Shown here: piece after piece, positions 29,333 to 37,659 of the stretch
Layout of the letters: each line of letters opens with the position of its first letter
Position numbering within the stretch: the stretch's first letter is position 1
NCBI RefSeq assembly: GCF_016858305.2
Contig: NZ_CP074436.1
Span: 1,384,001-1,448,000 of the forward strand
Direction: 5' to 3'
Source: Polaribacter sp. Q13
GTDB taxonomy: Bacteria > Bacteroidota > Bacteroidia > Flavobacteriales > Flavobacteriaceae
DNA: 64,000 nt
The notes under the pieces: model-generated
The model's input: only the letters and a program-made list of their open reading frames with translations
Databases searched by the model: none
Told to the model about the DNA's origin: nothing
Program-made: the position numbers and the translations under genes

Positions 29333-29686
29333 ATGTGCCAAAAATCTAAAATAATATCCAGCGTTAAAAACGGAGAAATATCTGTTTGTAAAGATTGCAA
29401 AAATTATAACCTTGTTTTCAATAATATCTTTTTTCAGTTTAATGAAGAACAACTGAATAAATTTAAAGAATATGTTGCAGAAATAGATATTAATTATTGG
29501 TTAGAGTATAGCGCAAGTACAACGCAAAGAAGAAAAATACCTGTACCCACTTTTCATCAGAATTTAGTATTGGTTTTTGATTCTTATGAAATTGAAGAAT
29601 TAAAAATACTTTTAGGTATTAGCACAGGCAATAAAAGTGAAATGATAACTACTGCAGACATTGATTATACTTTAATCTTAAATTAA
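29333..29686 (+). CDS. DUF6686 family protein
   Basis: A 117-residue cytoplasmic protein starting MCQKSKIISSVKNGEISVC, followed by KDCKNYNLVFNNIFFQF and YSASTTQRRKIPVPTFHQNL. Three cysteines near the N-terminus (C2, C19, C22) look like a possible metal site. The family is a small Bacteroidota group often at the end of PepSY or haem operons. Function unknown. It is last in the operon, 11 bp after the reductase; no strong terminator follows. Confidence 0.75.
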   Translation: MCQKSKIISSVKNGEISVCKDCKNYNLVFNNIFFQFNEEQLNKFKEYVAEIDINYWLEYSASTTQRRKIPVPTFHQNLVLVFDSYEIEELKILLGISTGNKSEMITTADIDYTLILN

Positions 29687-29790
29687 ATTACGAATTCTAA
29701 TTCATTATCAACGGATTCTAAAACCGGTAAAATTTAAGTCAACTTCCCTTCTACTTTTACAGTGTATTAACACTTAAAAAAGCAGAAATT

Positions 29791-30885
29791 ATGAAAACGC
29801 TCTTAAAAAAATCAGTATTTGTAGCAGGTTTAATCCTATTAAGCAGTCCTTTTATCAGTTGTGATAACAACGAAATAAAAAAGGAAAATAAAATTATTAA
29901 TATTGCAGACAATAACATTCCTATTGAAAAGGAAACAACAACAGAGTTTCAATATAGAAAACCAATTGTTTTTATAGCTGGTTTCGATAAAGGAAATGAA
30001 ACTTATTATTCCAACGCAAGAAATTATTTTCAAGAAAAAGGCATCAAAATAATTGACGGACAATATTCTCTAGAAGAAATTATTGTATGGTTAAATAAAA
30101 ATGCGAACGCAAATCCTTATGGTGATGTTCATATTGTAAATAAAAGCAATCCTTATAAAGGTATGAATTTAGAAACCATTGTAAAGGGAGATAAAATTAC
30201 AACAGAAACCTTAAGAAGAAGTATTACGCAAGGTACTCTACCAACCCTTAAAAATGTAGTAAATAAAGAGACTAAAATAGTGTTTCATGCGTCTGGTTTA
30301 GTAGAAAATACAGAATTATTAAAAACTTTAAAAGATGCTTTTTCCGCACCAACTTTACCAAAAGTTATTGCATCTCCTTATTACACTGTTTTTAGTGGTA
30401 AGTTTTCTAACTACTATTTAGCACAACCTTATTATGTATTTTATCCTACAGCTCATTCGCCAGGAAAAATTGATTTATCTAAAGAAATTGCAAGAAAATA
30501 CCCTGAAGAAAAAGAAATCATTTGGTATGATGCACTTAATAATGAAGAAGAAAGATATGTAGGTGAAGCATATACAACTCAATTTTCTATACCAATTAAG
30601 TGGGAATTTGGTTTTCATAACACCGATGATGAAATGCCAATATTCACTTCTCAAGAAGAAGTAATGGATTGGATTGAGTTACATGAAGAGCTAATGGTAG
30701 AAATTAACAAACATAACATTCCGTTAGAAAAATACAGATGGAATTGGAGCACAAAAAATAGCACCCTAATTATTAGAGGTAGAACAACTGGTTTGGTAGT
30801 CTTAAAACCCTTAATTAAACCTTATGGAGATTTAAAACATATAGAACCAGACACGAATAATAAACGCTTATACGCAATGAAATAG
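29791..30885 (+). CDS. Hypothetical lipoprotein
   Basis: A 364-residue protein with a lipoprotein signal (VAGLILLSSPFISC), then a low-complexity linker. The mature part begins KPIVFIAGFDKGNETYYSNA and includes HIVNKSNPYKGMNLETIV and TKIVFHASGLVENTELL, giving an alternating beta-alpha pattern that recalls a flavodoxin- or CHAT-like fold, but no catalytic motif is convincing. The phrase YYVFYPTAHSPGKIDLS is distinctive. I do not recognise the family. It has its own intergenic region upstream and a terminator downstream, so it is probably monocistronic. Confidence 0.7.
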   Translation: MKTLLKKSVFVAGLILLSSPFISCDNNEIKKENKIINIADNNIPIEKETTTEFQYRKPIVFIAGFDKGNETYYSNARNYFQEKGIKIIDGQYSLEEIIVWLNKNANANPYGDVHIVNKSNPYKGMNLETIVKGDKITTETLRRSITQGTLPTLKNVVNKETKIVFHASGLVENTELLKTLKDAFSAPTLPKVIASPYYTVFSGKFSNYYLAQPYYVFYPTAHSPGKIDLSKEIARKYPEEKEIIWYDALNNEEERYVGEAYTTQFSIPIKWEFGFHNTDDEMPIFTSQEEVMDWIELHEELMVEINKHNIPLEKYRWNWSTKNSTLIIRGRTTGLVVLKPLIKPYGDLKHIEPDTNNKRLYAMK

Positions 30886-30913
30886 TAAACTGAAAAAGAA
30901 ATTGTATAGTAAT

Positions 30914-30957
30914 AAACGTCATTACCCATAATTAAAAAAGGTGTAATGACGTTTTAA
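30914..30957 (+). terminator. Hairpin terminator after the lipoprotein gene
   Basis: Stem AAACGTCATTAC / GTAATGACGTTT with a 17-base loop, followed by TTTTAATTA. Confidence 0.7.
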
Positions 30958-31025
30958 TTAGTAAATTTGTTATCATGAAAATATTTTTTAAAATTTTGTT
31001 TTTACCCTATTTTTCTAAACGTAGC

Positions 31026-32990
31026 ATGAAAAGGAATCTCATCTTTTTAATATTTTTTCTTATTTTTTTCCTGATAAAACCGATACATTCTCAAGAGAAT
31101 CAACTTCAAAATTTTTCAATTTCAGACGGATTACCATCAACCGTAATAAATAATATTGTTCAAGATGAGATAGGTTATTTATGGATTGCAACCGATAATG
31201 GTTACTCAAAATTTGATGGTGTAAATTTCACGAACTACAAACAAGAAAAAGCAACTTGTATTTTTATTGAAAAAGGCAAAATTTATATCGGTTTAAAAAC
31301 CGGACTTTTACTACTACAAAATAACAAATCTACATTTTATGAGAGTAAAGAAATTCTTAAAATAAAATCAATTCGTAATAAAATAGTTTTAGCAACCGTG
31401 CAAGGAGTTTGCGAATTGAAAAAAGATTATATACAGCCTTTAAAGATAAATACTCAAATAGATTTTTCTATTATTAATGACATTATTTCTTTTAAAAACA
31501 GCATTTATATAGCTTCTATAAAAGGTTTATGGAGTATAGACAAGCTTTACAAACCATTAAAAGTTGATAGAATTTTAGAAGAAAACAGCACCTCTCTTTT
31601 AATAAGTAAGAATCAGTTAATTGCGTCAACGTATAATAAAGGGTTAAAAATTATTGGTGATAATAGTCTTTTAAAAAGTATCTCTACGTTAGAAAACATT
31701 TCATCTATCAAAAAAATAAATGATGAAATTTGGGTTACTTCCCAAAAAAAGGGAATTGACATTTTAGATGCAAATACGTATCTATTTAATAGAAAAATAA
31801 ACAAATACAATGCTGCTATTTCTGATAAAATAATTACTGTTTTTAAAGACAACCAGAATTCTGTTTGGATTGCAAGCTTAAACAAAGGATTGTACAAATA
31901 TAGTACTGCTATAGCCATAGTTAAACCTACAATTTTTATTGAAAGTATTGCTGTAAATTATAAATTAATCGATTCTTTAAACATTGCCAAACTAGCCTTA
32001 AAACCAAATGAGAATAACATTTCGTTTTCTTTTAAAACGATCAATTTAAAGAGTCCGAAGAACATAGAATATCGTTATCAACTAAACAATGAGTTTACGC
32101 CTTGGAGTCATCAAAATAAAGTTGATTTTGCAAATTTAAAAGCAGGAGATTATACGTTTACAATTCAATCTAAAGAAGGAAGCCTACTTAGTCAAAAAGT
32201 GTCTTTTTCATTTTTTATAGAAACCCCAATCTACCAAAAAGCCTGGTTTTTAATTTTATGTGGCGTTCTTTTATGCCTACTTTTAGCGGCAATTATTGAA
32301 ATCTATATTAGAAAAACGAATAAAAAAAATCAACAAAAAATTACTGCTTTAGAAACAGAAAATCATGTATTAACTTTAGAACAGAAAGCCTTACAGCTAC
32401 AAATGAATCCGCATTTTATTTTTAATGTTTTAAATGGGATAAAAGCACTAGGTAATTCTGGAAATTCGAAGGAATTAAACAAGACCATTTCTCAGTTTTC
32501 AATACTTCTAAGAAGTATCTTAAATAATTCTCGATTAGAAGAAATAAGCTTACAAGATGAAATTGATACTTTAAAGAATTATTTAGATTTAGAACAAAAA
32601 ATGAATTCCAAATCTTTTAACTATAGCATTGAAACTGCTTTAAATAATATAGACTCCGAAGAAATTTTAATTCCGCCAATGTTATTGCAGCCTTTTGTAG
32701 AAAACTGTATTAAACACGCTTTTCTTCCTAATAAAACAGACGCTACAATTAAACTTTTATTTGAAATCAAAAATAAATTCTTATATTTTACCATAGAAGA
32801 TAACGGCATTGGCTTTCATCAATCTAAAAAAGTAAAATCAAATCATCAATCTGTGGCGCTAGAAGTTACTAAAGAACGGATTCTGCATTTAACCAAATAT
32901 AATTCATTTTCTATGGAAGAAATAAAAGAGAAAAATGAAATAAAAGGTACCAAAGTTATGTTTAAAATTCCCCTAAAAACAGATTATTAA
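31026..32990 (+). CDS. LytS/YehU-type sensor histidine kinase with periplasmic propeller
   Basis: About 654 residues from the ATG at 31026, which gives a clean signal peptide (MKRNLIFLIFFLIFFLIKP). An ATG at 30975 is in frame but lies only six bases after a TAAATTTG -7-like box. Periplasmic two-component-regulator propeller repeats (DEIGYLWIATDNGYSKFDGV, QNSVWIASLNKGLYKY) and a Y_Y_Y domain (YRYQLNNEFTPWSHQNK) precede one transmembrane segment. The His_kinase domain has LQMNPHFIFNVLNGIKAL with the phospho-accepting histidine, and the ATPase part has N and G boxes (VENCIKHAF, DNGIGF). Its partner is the LytTR regulator two genes downstream. Confidence 0.93.
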   Translation: MKRNLIFLIFFLIFFLIKPIHSQENQLQNFSISDGLPSTVINNIVQDEIGYLWIATDNGYSKFDGVNFTNYKQEKATCIFIEKGKIYIGLKTGLLLLQNNKSTFYESKEILKIKSIRNKIVLATVQGVCELKKDYIQPLKINTQIDFSIINDIISFKNSIYIASIKGLWSIDKLYKPLKVDRILEENSTSLLISKNQLIASTYNKGLKIIGDNSLLKSISTLENISSIKKINDEIWVTSQKKGIDILDANTYLFNRKINKYNAAISDKIITVFKDNQNSVWIASLNKGLYKYSTAIAIVKPTIFIESIAVNYKLIDSLNIAKLALKPNENNISFSFKTINLKSPKNIEYRYQLNNEFTPWSHQNKVDFANLKAGDYTFTIQSKEGSLLSQKVSFSFFIETPIYQKAWFLILCGVLLCLLLAAIIEIYIRKTNKKNQQKITALETENHVLTLEQKALQLQMNPHFIFNVLNGIKALGNSGNSKELNKTISQFSILLRSILNNSRLEEISLQDEIDTLKNYLDLEQKMNSKSFNYSIETALNNIDSEEILIPPMLLQPFVENCIKHAFLPNKTDATIKLLFEIKNKFLYFTIEDNGIGFHQSKKVKSNHQSVALEVTKERILHLTKYNSFSMEEIKEKNEIKGTKVMFKIPLKTDY

Positions 32991-32994
32991 AAAT

Positions 32995-33840
32995 ATGGAA
33001 AGAAGAAAATTTATAAAAAACACATTATTAACAGGTGTTGGAGCGAGCCTTATTGGCGGACTTTACTCTTGGCAAGTAGAACCTTTTTGGTTGGAATTTG
33101 TAAAAGTAAAAATGCCGATAAAAAATTTACCAAAAAACTTAATAGGAAAAACGCTTATGCAAATTAGCGATATACATGTTGGTAATAGATTTAACTATGA
33201 ATATATTATAGATTCTTTTAAAAAAGCAAAACTTTATAATCCTGAATTTGTAGTCTATACAGGAGATTTTGTTTCTTATGAAACACCTGAACAGTTTGAT
33301 CAATTAGAAAAAGTTTTTAAACATGCCGTAAACGGAACGTTAGGAACTGCAGGTGTTTTAGGAAATCATGATTATGGCATTAATTGGTTAGAACCCAAGG
33401 TTGCCGATAGAATTTCTACCATTTTAGATAAAAAGAATATTACCATTTTAAGAAATGAAGAAGTAAATTTTAGTGGTTTAAATATACTAGGTATTGATGA
33501 TTATTGGAGTTCTAATTTTAACCCAGTAAAAATAATGAATAAGTATGATTCTAAAAAAGCTAACGTAGTATTATGCCACAACCCAGATGTTTGCGATCTA
33601 AATGTTTGGAATAATTATAAAGGATGGATATTGTCTGGACACACGCATGGTGGACAAGTAAAACCCCCATTTTTAAATCCGCCAATTCTTCCTGTAAAAA
33701 ATAAAAGATACTCTTCTGGTGAATTTGATTTATATGATGGTAGAACCTTATATATAAATAGAGCTCTCGGAAATTTATATCAAGTAAGACTAAATGTACG
33801 ACCAGAAATTACACTATTTGAACTAACTGAAGAAGTTTAA
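32995..33840 (+). CDS. Metallophosphoesterase, YkuE-like
   Basis: A 281-residue protein with an N-terminal ERRKFIKNTLLTGVGASLIGG segment resembling a twin-arginine or membrane-anchor signal. The calcineurin-like dinuclear metal motifs are complete: SDIHVGN, YTGDFVSY, GNHDYG, LCHNPD and SGHTHGGQ. YkuE-type enzymes hydrolyse phosphoesters such as lipid headgroups; the substrate here is unknown. It sits four bases after the kinase and one base before the response regulator, so it is cotranscribed with the two-component pair and may act in the same envelope response. Confidence 0.9.
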   Translation: MERRKFIKNTLLTGVGASLIGGLYSWQVEPFWLEFVKVKMPIKNLPKNLIGKTLMQISDIHVGNRFNYEYIIDSFKKAKLYNPEFVVYTGDFVSYETPEQFDQLEKVFKHAVNGTLGTAGVLGNHDYGINWLEPKVADRISTILDKKNITILRNEEVNFSGLNILGIDDYWSSNFNPVKIMNKYDSKKANVVLCHNPDVCDLNVWNNYKGWILSGHTHGGQVKPPFLNPPILPVKNKRYSSGEFDLYDGRTLYINRALGNLYQVRLNVRPEITLFELTEEV

Positions 33841-33841
33841 T

Positions 33842-34591
33842 ATGAAAGAATTAACTGCAATTATTGTAGATGACATGCCTGTAGCATTAGAAATGTTAGA
33901 AAATGATATTTCTAACAATCACCCTGAAATATCAATTATAGGAAAAGCTAAATCAGTTGTAGAAGCATCCAAATTATTACGCAAACAACAACCAGATATT
34001 TTATTTTTAGATATTATGTTAGGCGATGGAACAGGCTTTGATATCCTAGAAATTTTTCCTGATTTAAAATCGAAAATTATCTTTGTAACCGCAAGTGATG
34101 CTTTTGCTATAAAAGCTTTTAAGTTTGCGGCAATAGACTATATTTTAAAACCATATTCTGATGAAGATTTAGCAATTTCAATAGAAAAAGCCCAAAGTCA
34201 AATTCAACCAGATAAAGAACAACTGCATGTTTTACAAGAAGCGGTAACGGCTCCCAACAATAAGCCTAGTAAAATATCTCTACATACTTCAGAAAAAATA
34301 ATTGTGGTAAATATTGAAGATATTATCCGCTGTAAATCGGATAATAACTACACTACATTTTACTTTAAAGACAACTATAAAATACTCGTTTCTAAAACAT
34401 TAAAGTATTACGCAGACATGTTAAAGGAAGTCGGTTTTTTAAGAGTACACCAAAGTCATTTAATAAATACAACTTATATAAAAGAGTTTATAAAATCTGA
34501 TGGCGGCTATCTTATGCTTACCGATAACTCTAGCATTCCGGTTTCTGTACGAAAACGAAATGAAGTGCTAGAAGTATTAAATTCTTACTAA
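33842..34591 (+). CDS. LytTR family response regulator
   Basis: A 249-residue transcription factor. The receiver domain occupies residues 1-120, with the acidic pocket in IVDDM, the phospho-acceptor aspartate in ILFLDIMLGDGTG, the conserved threonine in FVTASD and lysine in DYILKPYSD. A LytTR DNA-binding domain follows (LHTSEKIIVVNIEDIIRCKS, RVHQSHLINTTYIKEF, ISVRKR-like ending). It is the cognate partner of the LytS-type kinase encoded in the same operon. Confidence 0.95.
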   Translation: MKELTAIIVDDMPVALEMLENDISNNHPEISIIGKAKSVVEASKLLRKQQPDILFLDIMLGDGTGFDILEIFPDLKSKIIFVTASDAFAIKAFKFAAIDYILKPYSDEDLAISIEKAQSQIQPDKEQLHVLQEAVTAPNNKPSKISLHTSEKIIVVNIEDIIRCKSDNNYTTFYFKDNYKILVSKTLKYYADMLKEVGFLRVHQSHLINTTYIKEFIKSDGGYLMLTDNSSIPVSVRKRNEVLEVLNSY

Positions 34592-34894
34592 TATCAAAAT
34601 TCATTTGGTATAACACAGAAAGAAGAAAAAGCATACTATTATACTTAAAGTCCTTTTTAATCCATTCAACTTCCATAACCATCAAGTTATCGAAAACTAA
34701 AAATTCAAAGTCATAAAAGCTATAATTTTGTACCGCAATATAAAGACATATATATTTAAAAGTTGGGGGACTTTTATAATGTATTAAGACCATCTAAAAT
34801 TAATTTTTTAGATGGTATTGTACTTACTAGTAATTATTTATCTTTTTATAAATTAATAAATTACTTCTTTTAGCTAGCCTCATTTTTAAATTAA
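34592..34894. other. Intergenic region without a gene
   Basis: Very AT-rich; no supported frame. It contains one hairpin at 34789-34816 (ACCATCTAAAA / TTTTTAGATGGT) without a good T run. It marks the switch from the plus-strand operon to the minus-strand accessory region. Confidence 0.5.
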
Positions 34895-34899
34895 AATTC

Positions 34900-34923
34900 T
34901 AAGTAAGCTAAAACCAACCAATA
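34900..34923 (-). repeat. Partial element related to the attC-like family
   Basis: TAAGTAAGCTAAAACCAACC-AATA lies within 12 bp of the stop codon of the broken YARHG gene. It matches the right arm of the elements at 43282-43305 (GTAGGCTAAAACCAAGCAAT) and 44445-44463 (GTGAGCTAAAAACAGCAATA). The other half is not recognisable. Confidence 0.35.
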
Positions 34924-34928
34924 GTTTT

Positions 34929-35732
34929 TTATCCTACTACTTGATGTTGGATTAGCACTAATTTATTATTTTTTATTTCAAATGTATACCAAGAAGCATA
35001 TTCGTTAGTTGAATCATAACTACTTCCAAAGTCAAATGATGTTTCATCTAATAATAATTCTGAATGTTCTATATCATTATAGCTTAAGGTGATTTCTTTA
35101 CCTTTTATTTTAATTGATGTTTCGTTTATAAAATAGCCATCATCAGTTGTTATTTTGTACAATCCATTTTCGTTATACCAATGGATTCCTTTGATATTTA
35201 TTTTAGTGAGAATATCTTTTAATTCAGTTATAACAGCATTTTTATGCTCAATATTAAAATCTATAGTAGCATTACTTATTACTCTGTTTATTTTTAAAGT
35301 ATCATTTTCGTTCAAAGAAGTTAATAATACTTCCAATTCTTTAATTATTGTCTTTTTAAAATTAATTTTCTCGTTTTCTTTTTTTTAAAAAAGACTAATA
35401 TTTTCTTTTTTAAAACGGTTTAACTCAATATTGTTTCCTAGTTTATTATTAGGTTTGTACCAATCATATTTGCTTAAGAAATAATCACTCAACCCATCAT
35501 CTGAAAAAACATACTGATGCCTTGCAAAAATCTCGTTACGTAAGATTTTAAGTTCCAAGAATGTTAAATGACGGATGTCCTTTTCGGAATATTTCCTTGA
35601 ATTACATTCTAAACAATTTTCAATTTGAGAGAATACACTTTGTGTTACTGTGAAAATTAAGATTAATTCAAGAATTTTTTTATAATTATTGGTAACTATT
35701 TTTTTATGAGTAACAAGGGGGCGATTATACAA
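34929..35732 (-). pseudogene. Broken gene for a secreted YARHG-domain protein
   Basis: Two consecutive open segments lie in the same reading frame, separated by an in-frame TAA at 35385-35387 in a T/A homopolymer. The first (35385-35732) holds a signal-like ILELILIFTVTQSVFSQ and a YARHG motif (LRNEIFARHQYVF, then YFLSKYDWYKP). The second (34929-35336) continues as a beta-rich domain (YDSTNEYASWYTFEIKNN). Neither segment contains an ATG; the longest frames begin with TTG. The natural start was perhaps the codon before KKILELI at about 35684, now TAT. YARHG proteins are extracellular and of unknown function. A sequencing error in the homopolymer would not explain the missing start. Confidence 0.6.
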
Positions 35733-35754
35733 TGATTTTCGAGTTTAACAATCA

Positions 35755-35813
35755 GCCAAATTTACAATTTTACTCTTTATTTTTTCATCTAACCGTCAAA
35801 TTGTAAATTTGGC
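35755..35813. repeat. Long perfect inverted repeat (16-bp stem)
   Basis: GCCAAATTTACAATTT at 35755-35770 is exactly complementary to AAATTGTAAATTTGGC at 35798-35813, with a 27-base loop. There is no T run, so a terminator is unlikely. It lies between the broken YARHG gene and the SDR gene. Confidence 0.55.
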
Positions 35814-35898
35814 AAACTTTGTTAATAAGCATCAACTTTGGGTTTGGTACTTAACCCTTATTATTTTTATACCTTGTAAGCAAAAGCATTGTGTTTAG

Positions 35899-36624
35899 TT
35901 AGTTATCTTGCATTGTGTCTGTAATTATAACTTCTCTTAACGAGACACTTTGAGGTAATTCATACATAAACTTAACTGTTTTAGCTACATCATTGGCTGT
36001 AATATTAACTGCTCCAACACTTTCTTTCCATTGATTATATCCTTTTTTTATTTCATCACTTGTTGTATGACTTAATAACTCTGTGTTTACAGCTCCAGGC
36101 AGAATAGATAATACTCGAACGTTATGTGCAGACATTTCTGCCCTTGCAACACGTGTTAGACCAGTAACTCCAAATTTACTTGCACAATACGCTCCATGAT
36201 CTCCGAAGGCTTGAATCCCTGCAATAGATGAAAGGTTGATAATAGTTCCTGATTTTTGTTCCTTCATTTTATTCATGACAATTTGCATACCATTCATAAC
36301 TCCCATTACATTTACATCTAACATTGCCTTCCACTCTTTAGCATCTTGAGAGGCAATATCTCCTAAAAGCATTATTCCTGCATTATTAATTAATAAATCA
36401 GTTTCTCCGTAAATGCTTTCGGCTTTTCTAACTGCTTTTTCAAAAGAATCTTTATCAGTAACATCTACTTTTTCACACATTGTGTTTGGAAGGTTTAAAG
36501 CTTCCATTTTTTCAATTCTTCTTGCTAATAGAAGTAATGGGTAATTTTCTTTTGCGAATTCCTTAGCCATTTCCATTCCAAATCCAGAACTTGCTCCTGT
36601 GATGACAATTAATTTTTTGTTCAT
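35899..36624 (-). CDS. Short-chain dehydrogenase/reductase
   Basis: A 241-residue classical SDR. The cofactor motif is ITGASSGFG near residue 8, and DVTD marks the adenine site. NNAGIM and the catalytic set IINLSSIAG...YCASK (Ser, Tyr, Lys) are intact. The arginine after the second strand (LLARR) favours NADP(H). It resembles YdfG-like serine/3-hydroxy acid dehydrogenases, but the substrate is open. It lies downstream of the DUF417 and AraC genes on the same strand, 340 bp from the former. Confidence 0.9.
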   Translation of the reverse strand: MNKKLIVITGASSGFGMEMAKEFAKENYPLLLLARRIEKMEALNLPNTMCEKVDVTDKDSFEKAVRKAESIYGETDLLINNAGIMLLGDIASQDAKEWKAMLDVNVMGVMNGMQIVMNKMKEQKSGTIINLSSIAGIQAFGDHGAYCASKFGVTGLTRVARAEMSAHNVRVLSILPGAVNTELLSHTTSDEIKKGYNQWKESVGAVNITANDVAKTVKFMYELPQSVSLREVIITDTMQDN

Positions 36625-36963
36625 ATGGTTTACTTATTTTGTTTTTAATTTTTGATATCATCCGAATATAGTTCACTCTTTTTTTAGTCTATTTCGGCTT
36701 TGTTTTTTTATTCAATCTAAATTATGAAATTATAAAAATTTATGCAACAACAAATTTCAATAAATGGTGTTTTTTTTTGAAAAATGTATGATGCGATTAA
36801 CATGAAAAGAGGGTTTTTCTACTTCTGGTTTTAATTATTGGTTGTTATGCCTGTTAATAGTAAAGGGTTAAAATATTCTTACTTTTCGGTTTAGCGGAAC
36901 TTTGTAAATAAGCATAGATAGAAAGTTCGTGAGTACTTCTCTAAGTAGATGAAAATTAATCAG
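36625..36963. other. Intergenic region without a gene
   Basis: About 340 bp, AT-rich, no supported frame. AACTTTGTAAATAAGCAT at 36899-36916 matches AACTTTGTTAATAAGCAT at 35815-35832 with one difference, so it may hold a degenerate interspersed repeat. The segment upstream of the SDR start presumably carries its promoter, but no convincing -33/-7 pair is visible. Confidence 0.4.
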
Positions 36964-37584
36964 TTAATTTCGCCTAGTGTTGTCAGTAATTTTTATCTTC
37001 TTTGCACAGTCAGATGCAATTATTAACCCAGCTGCCATCATAATAATGTCTTTTAAAACCAATCTTCCAGCTCCAGATAGAAAAGGAAATCCAAATTGTG
37101 GTGTTGGCATATCGCCTCCTAAGTTTGGAACATATACTTCTGGAGTACTTATAAGGAAAGTTAAGGTAACAATAGACATTCCAAACGTCAACAATCCACC
37201 CCAAAGACCGATTTTTGGAAACCAAATTCCCAAAAGTGTCAGAAGTCCTATAATAACTATTACACTTCCTAACCCATAAGAGAAGGCATATGTATTATTT
37301 GATTTATGCCATTCTATATTTTTTTCTACCATTTTACCTTCTGGGTTTTTGTGTAACATGTATTCTTTAACAGTTTTTCCTTCTTCATTGATGCCTGTTT
37401 TGTTACTGTTTTCATAAAAGAAGCTCATTAAAGGGCTATTTGTTACAAAAGGAACTATTCCATCTGCTTCGTATTGATAAGCTTTTAGACCACCAATCCA
37501 AACCATCACTATAAAAATGGCAAAACGAATAAAATTGATAAAGTTAGTTTGACTATTTATTAGTAAATTAAGTAAGTTATTCAT
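36964..37584 (-). CDS. DUF417 (YkgB/RclC-like) membrane protein
   Basis: A 206-residue inner-membrane protein with four hydrophobic segments (FIRFAIFIVMVWIGGLKAYQ, YGLGSVIVIIGLLTLLGIW, LLTFGMSIVTLTFLIS and LKDIIMMAAGLIIAS). The motifs YEADGIVPFVTNSPLMSFFY, STPEVYVPNLGGD and LSGAGRLVLKD are typical of the DUF417 family, which includes E. coli RclC of the reactive-chlorine resistance operon. Its biochemical role is unknown. An AraC-family regulator is encoded immediately upstream on the same strand, mirroring RclR and RclC. Confidence 0.9.
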   Translation of the reverse strand: MNNLLNLLINSQTNFINFIRFAIFIVMVWIGGLKAYQYEADGIVPFVTNSPLMSFFYENSNKTGINEEGKTVKEYMLHKNPEGKMVEKNIEWHKSNNTYAFSYGLGSVIVIIGLLTLLGIWFPKIGLWGGLLTFGMSIVTLTFLISTPEVYVPNLGGDMPTPQFGFPFLSGAGRLVLKDIIMMAAGLIIASDCAKKIKITDNTRRN

Positions 37585-37659
37585 AATTATATTTGTTTGA
37601 GAGCAAAACTAAATATTAAGAATGAGCTAAAGAATGGATAAAAGCGGATGAACAATGGA

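Noticed and set aside
36977..37279. 100-codon plus-strand frame opposite the DUF417 gene
   Set aside because: It lies wholly antisense to a clear membrane protein gene and has no recognisable features.
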